Shown here in pieces: positions 27,460-34,938 of a DNA stretch of 64,000 bases. The first letter of the stretch is position 1. Every line of letters starts with the position of its first letter. Below the pieces are notes generated by a model. It saw nothing but the letters and a program-made list of their open reading frames with translations. It was not told the origin of the DNA and ran no database searches. Source of the stretch: Polynucleobacter sp. AP-Melu-500A-A1 (GTDB lineage Bacteria; Pseudomonadota; Gammaproteobacteria; Burkholderiales; Burkholderiaceae); assembly GCF_018882125.1 (NCBI RefSeq), contig NZ_JACVOZ010000003.1, forward strand, positions 310,001 through 374,000, written 5' to 3'. The translations under genes were made by a program, and so were the position numbers.

Positions 27460-29150
27460 ACTTTGGGCAAATTCGCCAATCTTCGGCACTGCATCCCGGA
27501 AAAATTCTGCTACTGATACTCGTCTACGGCTTGATCTGGTTTGGTACTCTCAACTACCGTCACCTCATTCCATCAGATGAGGGACGCTATGCTGAAATGG
27601 CGCGGGAGATGCTAGTTACAGGTGATTGGATTACACCGCGCTATAACGGCTATAAATACTTTGAAAAACCACCGCTCCAAATTTGGGCTACCGCAGTTGC
27701 ATTTCAAGCATTTGGTTTAGGCGAATGGCAAGCGCGCCTTTGGACTGGACTGACTGGCTTTATGACCATCTTAGTCATTGGCTTTACTGGAGCAAAAATT
27801 TATAGCGCAAGAGCTGGATGGCTTGGCGCCTTAGTTCTTGCGTCTAGCCCAATGTGGATTATCAGTGGTCACTTCAACTCACTTGATATGGCGCTCTCTG
27901 CATTTTTAATGAGTGCCCTATGCAGTCTCTTGTTAGCGCAAACCGCCAATACTCAATCTGCTTGTCGAAATTGGATGTGGGTTTGCTGGAGCATGATGGC
28001 TTTAGCAACGCTTTCCAAAGGTCTGATTGGTGCTGCCATTCCAGCGATGGTCTTCATTGCTTATTCCATCAGTGCTTGGGACTGGAAAATATGGTCGCGC
28101 CTATATTTAATTAGTGGCACGATTATTTTCTTGATTATTACCGCACCTTGGTTTGTATTCATTGCTCAGCGGAACCCAGAGTTTTTAGAATTCTTTTTCA
28201 TACATGAACATCTTCAACGCTTTACTGACGAAGCCCATAGCAGAACAGGTCCTATTTATTACTTTGTGCCATTGCTACTGATTGGCATGCTGCCCTGGAT
28301 CTTTCAAATCCCTGGTGCTATTGCACAAGCTTGGACAGAGCGTAGGCGTGAGTTTTCGAGTGGCTGGCTCTTGGTATGCTGGGCTGTAGTGATCTTTGCT
28401 TTTTTTAGTGTGTCACGCTCTAAGTTGCCTGGTTACATTATTCCCATCTTCCCTGCGCTGGCTATGTTGATCGGAGCTCGCTTAGATCGCTTGCTAGGTA
28501 ACAACAATTCACTTCATCTTCCATGGAAAATTCAAACTCTGGGCTTTGCATTATTGGGCTGTGTTGGATTTTTCTTTATTTCTGAAATCAGCACACAAGC
28601 AAGACCCGATGAAATTGAGGCCTATGCGCAATACGTCTATTGGGTCATCATTGCCCTCATTATTCTCATTGGCTTTAGCGGACTGGCAGCTTGGCAAAGT
28701 AAACGCAACGGTCTTCGAAGCATTGTCAGTTTTGCTATTGGCCTTTTCCTTTGCACCATCATTGCAGGTACTGGCCATGAAACGCTTGGTCGAGCTGTAT
28801 CGGGTATTGATCTCGCGCAGCGCGTCAAACCATTAATCCCTGCCAATGTGAACATCTATTCCGTTCGCATGCTAGATCACACGCTGCCCTTTTACCTTGG
28901 CCGAACGATGATCATGGTGGAATCCCCAGATGAATTGGAATTTGGGGTCAATCAAGAACCAGCGCTTTGGATGCCAACGCTAGATGCGTTTATAGAGCGC
29001 TGGAAAGAAGATCAAGCCTCTTATGCATTAATGGTTCCTGAGCAATACAGCGCATTACAGAAGATCAACTTTCCAATGCAAGAAGTGGATCGAGATTCTC
29101 GAAGAGTGATTGTGAAACATCCCGATAACGCTAGCTTCCCGCAACAATAA
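27456..29150 (+). CDS. arnT: ArnT-type glycosyltransferase (L-Ara4N to lipid A)
   Basis: A 564-residue polytopic inner-membrane GT-C enzyme (GT83/GT39-like) with about 12 hydrophobic segments. It would transfer 4-amino-4-deoxy-L-arabinose from undecaprenyl phosphate to lipid A on the periplasmic side. The first periplasmic loop carries the catalytic-type acidic motif PSDEGRYAEMAREML (about residues 36-50), followed by TGDWITPRYNGYKYFEKPPL, as in ArnT. Function is supported strongly by the arnB-arnC-arnA-arnD genes immediately downstream. It overlaps the Mth938 gene by 4 bases and precedes arnB by 10. Confidence 0.88.
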   Translation: MNFGQIRQSSALHPGKILLLILVYGLIWFGTLNYRHLIPSDEGRYAEMAREMLVTGDWITPRYNGYKYFEKPPLQIWATAVAFQAFGLGEWQARLWTGLTGFMTILVIGFTGAKIYSARAGWLGALVLASSPMWIISGHFNSLDMALSAFLMSALCSLLLAQTANTQSACRNWMWVCWSMMALATLSKGLIGAAIPAMVFIAYSISAWDWKIWSRLYLISGTIIFLIITAPWFVFIAQRNPEFLEFFFIHEHLQRFTDEAHSRTGPIYYFVPLLLIGMLPWIFQIPGAIAQAWTERRREFSSGWLLVCWAVVIFAFFSVSRSKLPGYIIPIFPALAMLIGARLDRLLGNNNSLHLPWKIQTLGFALLGCVGFFFISEISTQARPDEIEAYAQYVYWVIIALIILIGFSGLAAWQSKRNGLRSIVSFAIGLFLCTIIAGTGHETLGRAVSGIDLAQRVKPLIPANVNIYSVRMLDHTLPFYLGRTMIMVESPDELEFGVNQEPALWMPTLDAFIERWKEDQASYALMVPEQYSALQKINFPMQEVDRDSRRVIVKHPDNASFPQQ

Positions 29151-29159
29151 AGGCTCATC

Positions 29160-30326
29160 ATGTCAGCATCACAACCTGCATTTATTCCTTTTACATGCCC
29201 CAGCTTTAATCAAGAAACGATTGATGCTGTTGCAGAGGTTCTCCGCTCGGGATGGGTTACCTCGGGCCCTAAGTTGGCTGAGTTTGAGGCAAGGCTTTCT
29301 GATTATTTTGGCGGGCGTCCTGTACGCTGCTTTGCAAATGGCACTGCGACGATGAAGATTGCATTGCAAGTTACTGGTATTGGTGAGGGTGATGAAGTCA
29401 TTACCACTCCGATTTCATGGGTTGCAACCTCTAACGTCATTCTCAGTGTTGGCGCAAAACCGGTCTTTGTAGATATTGATCCCCTCACTCGAAATATTGA
29501 CCTCCAAAAAGTTGCTTTAGCGATCACCCCTAAAACCCGCGCCATCATGCCAGTTTATTTGGCAGGACTACCGGTGGATATGGATAAGCTCTATGACCTA
29601 GCACAGCAACACAATCTGCGCGTGATTGAAGACGCAGCGCAAGCCTTTGGATCTCTTTGGAGCGGTAAGAAGATTGGGAGCTTTGGTGATCTCGTGAGCT
29701 TTAGTTTCCAGGCTAATAAAAATCTGACCACTGTTGAGGGTGGCTGTCTCGTACTGAACAATCTTGATGAAGCAAAGCTGGCAGAAAAATTTCGCTTGCA
29801 AGGACTTACCCGCCAAGGAATGGATAGTATGGATGTTGATGTATTGGGCGGTAAAGATAACCTTACTGACGTGAATGCAGTCATTGGTCTGGAGCAACTA
29901 AAACAATTACCCGCTTATCAATCCCGACGTGCTGAACTCGCACGCCAATACTTTGATGTCCTTCGTGGTGAACTTCAGACCGCCGGCTTGGAAGATTTAG
30001 AGCTGGAACTGCCCGTAGAAAACTTTACTGAAACGAATTGGCACATGTTTCAGGTACTACTACCACTTGAGCAATTAAGAGTGGACCGCGCCCAGGTGAT
30101 GACCGAACTCAAAGCGCTAGGGATTGGCACTGGCGTGCATTACCCCATCATTACCGGTTTTACCCTTTACAAGAATCTAGGCTATCAAGCCGAAGATACC
30201 CCCATTGCAAACCGTATTGGACATTCGATTCTGACCTTACCCTTATTTCCAGCCATGGCGAATGAGGATATTGGCCGCATTGCAAAGGGTTTAGTAGGAA
30301 TTCTGAAAAAACATCGCAAAAACTAA
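29160..30326 (+). CDS. arnB: UDP-Ara4O aminotransferase ArnB
   Basis: A DegT/DnrJ/EryC1/StrS PLP aminotransferase that makes UDP-4-amino-4-deoxy-L-arabinose. The 388-residue protein has the family segments GSGW-like SGWVTSGPKLAEFE, the nucleotide-sugar loop ANGTATMKIAL, and the PLP lysine in FSFQANKNLTTVEGG (about residue 185). Its place among arnT, arnC, arnA and arnD makes the ArnB assignment much more likely than other sugar aminotransferases of this family. An AAGGCTCATC leader precedes the ATG. Cytoplasmic. Confidence 0.9.
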   Translation: MSASQPAFIPFTCPSFNQETIDAVAEVLRSGWVTSGPKLAEFEARLSDYFGGRPVRCFANGTATMKIALQVTGIGEGDEVITTPISWVATSNVILSVGAKPVFVDIDPLTRNIDLQKVALAITPKTRAIMPVYLAGLPVDMDKLYDLAQQHNLRVIEDAAQAFGSLWSGKKIGSFGDLVSFSFQANKNLTTVEGGCLVLNNLDEAKLAEKFRLQGLTRQGMDSMDVDVLGGKDNLTDVNAVIGLEQLKQLPAYQSRRAELARQYFDVLRGELQTAGLEDLELELPVENFTETNWHMFQVLLPLEQLRVDRAQVMTELKALGIGTGVHYPIITGFTLYKNLGYQAEDTPIANRIGHSILTLPLFPAMANEDIGRIAKGLVGILKKHRKN

Positions 30327-30367
30327 GGAACTTGGGGCTAACCCGCAAGATCAGGCAAAATTAAGGC

Positions 30368-31330
30368 ATGACTGCAAATTTAGCCGCCCAGCCAACGCTC
30401 AGTATTGTTATTCCTGTTTATAACGAGGAAGATGGCCTCCAAGCTTTATTCGATCGCCTTTATCCCGCATTAGATATTGTTGCCGCCAAACGGAGTATTC
30501 CCTACGAAATTATCTTTATTAATGATGGCAGCAAAGATCGCTCTGCCGGCATTTTAGCCAAACAAGTAGAGCTTAGGCCTGATGTCACGCGCGCAGTTTT
30601 ATTTCATAGCAACTTTGGGCAACACATGGCCATCATGGCTGGCTTTGAATATGCTAAAGGTAAATACATCATTACCTTAGATGCAGACCTTCAAAATCCA
30701 CCCGAAGAAATTGATGCGCTCACTGAGCAGCTTCTGAAAGGTCATGATTATGTCGGCACCATTCGCGCCCATCGTCAAGACACCTTCTTTAGAAAGCTTG
30801 CTTCACGCGCCATGAATCGTCTACGCGAAAGTATTACCCGCATCAAGATGACTGACCAAGGTTGTATGTTGCGTGGCTATAGCCGCCGCATTATTGACTT
30901 AGTTCGCCAATGTGATGAAAGCAATACTTTTATTCCAGCGCTAGCTTATACATTCGCTTCGAACCCTACAGAAATCACCGTTAAGCATGAAGAGCGTTTT
31001 GCTGGAGAATCTAAATACACGCTTTATCAACTGATTCGCTTGAACTTTGATTTAGTGACGGGCTTCTCAGTAGTGCCCTTACAAATCTTCTCAATTTTAG
31101 GTATGTTGCTCGCCCTTGCCGCAGGTAGTTTATTTGCCTATTTACTTTTTCGCCGCTTTCTTTTGGGTGCAGAGGTTGAAGGTGTCTTTACCTTGTTTGC
31201 GCTTACCTTCTTCTTAATTGGGGTCATGCTCTTTGGCTTAGGATTACTCGGTGAATATATTGGCCGCATCTACCAACAAGTCAGACAACGCCCAAGATAT
31301 GTCGTGCAAACTGTTTTAGAGAAAAAATAA
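30368..31330 (+). CDS. arnC: Undecaprenyl-phosphate 4-deoxy-4-formamido-L-arabinose transferase ArnC
   Basis: A GT2-family glycosyltransferase that attaches formylated L-Ara4N to undecaprenyl phosphate. The 320-residue protein begins with the GT-A fold PTLSIVIPVYNEEDGL, has the metal-binding TLDADLQNPPEE (about residue 105), and ends with two transmembrane segments (about residues 233-260 and 270-297), the ArnC/DPM1-like topology. The very C-terminus is basic. The arnA formyltransferase gene starts directly after its stop codon. Confidence 0.92.
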   Translation: MTANLAAQPTLSIVIPVYNEEDGLQALFDRLYPALDIVAAKRSIPYEIIFINDGSKDRSAGILAKQVELRPDVTRAVLFHSNFGQHMAIMAGFEYAKGKYIITLDADLQNPPEEIDALTEQLLKGHDYVGTIRAHRQDTFFRKLASRAMNRLRESITRIKMTDQGCMLRGYSRRIIDLVRQCDESNTFIPALAYTFASNPTEITVKHEERFAGESKYTLYQLIRLNFDLVTGFSVVPLQIFSILGMLLALAAGSLFAYLLFRRFLLGAEVEGVFTLFALTFFLIGVMLFGLGLLGEYIGRIYQQVRQRPRYVVQTVLEKK

Positions 31331-32203
31331 TTGCACGCCGTCGTCTTTGCCTATCATGATGTGGGTGTTCATTGTCTGAAGGCGCTTTTAGTAGCAGGCA
31401 TCAAGATTGATTTAGTGGTGACACACCAAGATGACCCCAATGAAAATGTATGGTTTGCCAGTGTTAGCAAACTCTGTTCCGAACAACAAATCCCCTATGT
31501 GATGCCAAACGCCACGGAACTGCCTAATTTAATTCCTCAACTTCAAGCGCTAGCACCTGACTATATTTTTTCCTTCTACTATCGTAATATGATTCCTGCG
31601 CAGATTTTGGCATGCGCAAAGATTGCGGCATTAAATATGCATGGTTCACTCTTGCCGAAATACCGGGGACGTGCGCCTATTAACTGGGCAATCCTCCATG
31701 GTGAATCTAAAACTGGCGCTACTTTGCATGTGATGGAAGCCAAACCAGATGCGGGTGATATTGTTGCTCAGGCAGAAGTCAGTATTGGTCCAGATGAAAC
31801 TGCCACTGATGTCTTTGCTAAAGTTAGCCAAGCAGCTGTTAGCGTAATTAACGTCGTATTGCCTGATCTTATTCTGGGGAAAGTTCCTCATCAGCTAAAC
31901 GACTTATCTAAAGGCAGTTATTTTGGTGGTCGCAAGCCATCAGATGGTCTAATTCATTGGGATCAAAGTGCTCAACAGATCCATAACCTCGTCAGAGCCG
32001 TCGCACCCCCTTATCCGGGCGCATTTACCGACTGGCAGGGCCAAACCATGATTGTGGCCCGCTCAAGCCTACAAGGGCCTTTTCCGGCGGAGCTCGATCT
32101 TGGGGCTCGTGGCATCCAAGTGGTTGATAATCGGGTATTCGGCATTTGTGGTGACCACCAGGCCCTTGAAATCCTGGAATGGTTCCCAGCAAAGACACAT
32201 TAG
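31331..32203 (+). CDS. arnA: UDP-Ara4N formyltransferase (ArnA N-terminal domain as a separate gene)
   Basis: This 290-residue protein equals the N-terminal formyltransferase half of E. coli ArnA. It begins HAVVFAYHDVGVHCL, close to E. coli's TVVFAYHDMG. The catalytic triad is recognisable: asparagine and histidine in ALNMHGSLLPKYRGRAPINW (about residues 101-103) and aspartate in KPDAGDIVAQ (about residue 139). The start is TTG immediately after the arnC stop. The decarboxylase half is a separate gene 20 bases downstream, so ArnA is split here. Confidence 0.9.
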   Translation: MHAVVFAYHDVGVHCLKALLVAGIKIDLVVTHQDDPNENVWFASVSKLCSEQQIPYVMPNATELPNLIPQLQALAPDYIFSFYYRNMIPAQILACAKIAALNMHGSLLPKYRGRAPINWAILHGESKTGATLHVMEAKPDAGDIVAQAEVSIGPDETATDVFAKVSQAAVSVINVVLPDLILGKVPHQLNDLSKGSYFGGRKPSDGLIHWDQSAQQIHNLVRAVAPPYPGAFTDWQGQTMIVARSSLQGPFPAELDLGARGIQVVDNRVFGICGDHQALEILEWFPAKTH

Positions 32204-32223
32204 ATTAAAACGAGGCAGTAAAG

Positions 32224-33270
32224 ATGAAAAAAGTACTCATTCTTGGGGTTAATGGCTTCATTGGCCACCACCTTTCAAAACGTATTCTTGAGACCACCGA
32301 CTGGGATGTCTATGGCATGGATATGCAGCATGACCGCCTAGGCGATCTCGTAAACCATCCTCGCATGCATTTCTTTGAGGGCGATATCACTATCAATAAA
32401 GAGTGGGTTGAGTATCACATCCGCAAATGCGATGTGATCTTGCCTTTAGTAGCCATTGCGACACCAGCTACTTATGTACAGCAGCCTCTCAAAGTATTCG
32501 AACTGGATTTTGAAGCCAATCTTCCGATCGTTCGCTCTGCAGTGAAATACAAAAAACATTTGGTTTTCCCCTCCACCTCTGAAGTGTATGGTATGTGTGA
32601 AGACAGTGCATTTGATCCATCGACATCAAATATGGTTTATGGCCCAATCAATAAACCGCGCTGGATTTACGCCTGCTCCAAACAGTTAATGGATCGCGTG
32701 ATTTGGGGTTATGGCATGGAAGGCTTGCGCTTTACCCTGTTCCGCCCATTCAATTGGATTGGTCCTGGCCTTGACAGCATCTATACCCCAAAAGAGGGCT
32801 CGTCACGAGTTGTAACTCAGTTCTTAGGTCACATTGTTCGCGGCGAACCAATCAACTTAGTTGACGGCGGCGCTCAAAAGCGCGCATTCACTTATGTTGA
32901 TGATGGTATTGATGCATTAATGCGCATCATTGACAACCAAGATGGTATTGCTGATGGCAAGATCTATAACATCGGCAACCCTAAGAATAATCATTCGGTA
33001 CGCGATCTCGCTAATCAAATGCTCGAGATTGCTCGCAGTATTCCTGAATATGCCAAGACTGCAAATGAAGTTACGATTTTAGAAACTACTTCGGGTGCCT
33101 ACTATGGTGAAGGCTATCAGGATGTCCAAAACCGCGTACCTGCAATTGACAACACTATGAGCGAACTGGGTTGGAAACCAAGCACTACCATGACCGATGC
33201 GCTCAAGAATATTTTTGAAGCCTATCGCCAGGATGTGGAAAAAGCCCGCCATTTGGTTGATACGGAATAA
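32224..33270 (+). CDS. arnA: UDP-glucuronic acid oxidative decarboxylase (ArnA C-terminal domain as a separate gene)
   Basis: This 348-residue SDR enzyme equals the C-terminal half of E. coli ArnA. It oxidises and decarboxylates UDP-glucuronate to UDP-4-keto-pentose. It begins with the NAD-binding KKVLILGVNGFIGHHLSKRI. The catalytic segment is PSTSEVYGM plus Y-x3-K in RWIYACSKQLMDR (about residues 144-148). The ArnA-type FNWIGPGLDSIYTPKEGSSRVV region is present. A GAGGCAGTAAAG leader precedes the ATG. UDP-glucose dehydrogenase is not in the window. Confidence 0.92.
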   Translation: MKKVLILGVNGFIGHHLSKRILETTDWDVYGMDMQHDRLGDLVNHPRMHFFEGDITINKEWVEYHIRKCDVILPLVAIATPATYVQQPLKVFELDFEANLPIVRSAVKYKKHLVFPSTSEVYGMCEDSAFDPSTSNMVYGPINKPRWIYACSKQLMDRVIWGYGMEGLRFTLFRPFNWIGPGLDSIYTPKEGSSRVVTQFLGHIVRGEPINLVDGGAQKRAFTYVDDGIDALMRIIDNQDGIADGKIYNIGNPKNNHSVRDLANQMLEIARSIPEYAKTANEVTILETTSGAYYGEGYQDVQNRVPAIDNTMSELGWKPSTTMTDALKNIFEAYRQDVEKARHLVDTE

Positions 33271-33281
33271 CTCGGTAGTTC

Positions 33282-34217
33282 ATGGCCAAAATTGCACTAA
33301 AGGTTGATATTGATACCTTACGCGGAACCCAAGAAGGGGCGCCAAATTTAGCGCGTACTCTTGAGCGTTTTGGTTTAAAGGCTACCTTCTTATTTAGCTT
33401 GGGGCCAGACCATACAGGGTGGGCCTTAAAGCGCGTCTTTCGTCCAGGCTTTCTACAAAAAGTAAGTCGCACCTCTGTAGTGGAACACTACGGTATCAAG
33501 ACATTGCTATATGGTGTTTTACTGCCTGGGCCAGATATTGGAAAACAAGCAGCTGCAGAAATGCGGGCAATTGACCAGGCTGGTCACGAGGCTGGTATTC
33601 ATGCGTGGGATCACGTCGCTTGGCATGATGAAGTCCGCAATAAAGATACTAAGTGGACTAAAGCGATGATGCAAAAAAGTTGGGATCGCTTTTTAGAAAT
33701 CTTTGGTCACGCCCCTAAAACTTATGGTGCTGCAGGATGGCAAATGAATGAAGTAGCCTTTGAGCAACTAGATGAATGGGGTATTCAATACTCTTCAGAC
33801 GGCAGAGCTGAAGCAAACTTGATACCTTATCGCTTAGCCTTACCCTCTGGTAAGTCTAAGCATGTTCAATACCCCACTACGCTTCCTACCTTAGATGAGC
33901 TCATCGGGGTGGATGATGCGGATGAGTTTGGGGCCGTAGACAAGCTACTGGCAATAACGCAAAGTAATCCAAATGATCAAGTGTTTACCCTCCATGCCGA
34001 ACTTGAAGGTCAAAAGCTATTGCCTGCCTTTGAAAAACTCGTTATTGGTTGGCTTAACCAAGGCCATGATTTGGTGACCATGGGCGAACTTCACCAATCT
34101 TGGGAAGCCACCAAACAACTAGATAAAATAGCAGTACTTCCGCTGACTTGGGGGGAAATACCCCATCGCAGCGGTGAACTCATTATTCAGAATAATGAAA
34201 CCCTAGAGATAAACTAA
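33282..34217 (+). CDS. arnD: 4-deoxy-4-formamido-L-arabinose-phosphoundecaprenol deformylase ArnD
   Basis: A 311-residue polysaccharide-deacetylase-type enzyme that removes the formyl group from the lipid-linked sugar before transport. It opens IALKVDIDTLRGTQEGAPNL, almost the ArnD signature (VGLRIDVDTFRGT in E. coli), with metal ligands in the VDIDT aspartate and the HAWDHVAWHDE histidines (about residues 107-114). A late FTLHAELEG supplies another histidine. It lies 11 bases after the decarboxylase gene. No arnE/arnF flippase genes follow; a peroxiredoxin gene comes next. Confidence 0.92.
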   Translation: MAKIALKVDIDTLRGTQEGAPNLARTLERFGLKATFLFSLGPDHTGWALKRVFRPGFLQKVSRTSVVEHYGIKTLLYGVLLPGPDIGKQAAAEMRAIDQAGHEAGIHAWDHVAWHDEVRNKDTKWTKAMMQKSWDRFLEIFGHAPKTYGAAGWQMNEVAFEQLDEWGIQYSSDGRAEANLIPYRLALPSGKSKHVQYPTTLPTLDELIGVDDADEFGAVDKLLAITQSNPNDQVFTLHAELEGQKLLPAFEKLVIGWLNQGHDLVTMGELHQSWEATKQLDKIAVLPLTWGEIPHRSGELIIQNNETLEIN

Positions 34218-34234
34218 CTAACAAAGGATCATTT

Positions 34235-34699
34235 ATGTCAGTAGCCATCGGTAAACCCATCCCCCATTGCGCTGTCCCTGCTACATCTGGACTGACTTTC
34301 ACTCCAGCTTCTGCGCAAGGTAAAAAGCTCGTCATTTATTTTTACCCCAAAGACATGACGCCTGGCTGCACAGCCGAGTCTGGTGAATTTAGGGACAATA
34401 TTGATGCCTTTTCAAAAGCCAATACCCTGGTAGTAGGGGTTTCCCGTGATAGCCTCAAATCACACGATAACTTTCGTAGCAAATTACAGCTTCCCTTCGA
34501 GTTAGTTGCTGATACAGAAGAAAAGCTCTGCCAACTCTTTGGTGTGATGAAGATGAAAAATATGTACGGCAAGCAGGTCCGCGGGGTTGAGCGCAGCACC
34601 TTCCTGTTTGACTCCTCTGGCAAGCTCGTAAAAGAGTGGCGCGGTATCAAGGTTCCAGGTCATGTGACAGAGGTATTACAAGCAGCCCAAGCTATCTAA
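34235..34699 (+). CDS. bcp: Bcp-type thioredoxin-dependent peroxiredoxin
   Basis: A 154-residue peroxiredoxin Q protein that reduces hydroperoxides. The peroxidatic cysteine is C45 in YPKDMTPGCTAESGEF. The residue where E. coli Bcp has a nearby second cysteine (C50) is glycine here, but C99 in EEKLCQLFGV could act as the resolving cysteine, as in the group with a cysteine in helix 3. It starts 17 bases after arnD with an AAAGGATC site, so it is probably co-transcribed with the arn operon although unrelated in function. Confidence 0.92.
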   Translation: MSVAIGKPIPHCAVPATSGLTFTPASAQGKKLVIYFYPKDMTPGCTAESGEFRDNIDAFSKANTLVVGVSRDSLKSHDNFRSKLQLPFELVADTEEKLCQLFGVMKMKNMYGKQVRGVERSTFLFDSSGKLVKEWRGIKVPGHVTEVLQAAQAI

Positions 34700-34730
34700 T
34701 AATTTTTACAAAAAATTTGCTCTTAGGTGC

Positions 34731-34758
34731 TTGCAAACCCCAAAAAATGGGGTAAAGT
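34731..34758 (+). promoter_or_regulatory. Candidate sigma-70 promoter of the phoH leader
   Basis: TTGCAA (34731-34736) and TAAAGT (34753-34758) are separated by 16 bases. Initiation would fall near 34765. The spacer contains the hairpin ACCCC/GGGGT. The element follows bcp by 31 bases and precedes the small ORF at 34767 and the phoH gene. Confidence 0.55.
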
Positions 34759-34766
34759 AAATCTAT

Positions 34767-34928
34767 ATGCACCGCAAGCGACGGGAAAGTCTGACAATCC
34801 GTTTGAATCAGAAGCCTGAATATTTCAGAACAGGTATGGAGAGCAACCCCCGCCATTTTTTAGACTTCGCTGCAATTCGTTTCGTAATAAACCGCCAAAG
34901 CACTTCGCTTGGCGGTTTTTTCTTTTAG
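34767..34928 (+). CDS. Possible 53-residue leaderless leader peptide upstream of phoH
   Basis: An ATG-initiated ORF of 53 codons begins almost exactly at the predicted transcription start (-10 TAAAGT ends 8 bases upstream), so it would be leaderless. The peptide is basic and arginine-rich: it begins MHRKRRESLTIRL, with eight arginines overall. The last third of the ORF contains the intrinsic terminator that precedes phoH. The TAG stop at 34926-34928 overlaps the AGGAGA ribosome-binding site of phoH. I do not recognise the protein and it may be chance; the region may instead act as a noncoding RNA. Codon use includes uncommon CGA and CGG. Confidence 0.35.
   Translation: MHRKRRESLTIRLNQKPEYFRTGMESNPRHFLDFAAIRFVINRQSTSLGGFFF
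34890..34921 (+). terminator. Intrinsic terminator in the phoH leader
   Basis: CCGCCAAAGC pairs with GCTTGGCGG (one bulged A) around an ACTTC loop and is followed by six T, then CTTTT. It ends about 18 bases before the phoH ATG, a position suited to attenuation or to ending a small RNA. Confidence 0.85.
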
Positions 34929-34938
34929 GAGAGTCTGC

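Noticed and set aside
34720..34850. Cobalamin-riboswitch-like words (ATCAGAAGCCTG, CGGGAAAGTC) in the phoH leader
   Set aside because: The conserved core expected of that riboswitch (GGGAA...GGTG and the GCTG-CCCCGCAACTG segment) is absent, and phoH is not a B12-linked gene.
34909..34938. Longer start for the phoH reading frame
   Set aside because: It would begin with TTG inside the terminator stem. The ATG at 34939 has AGGAGA correctly spaced.
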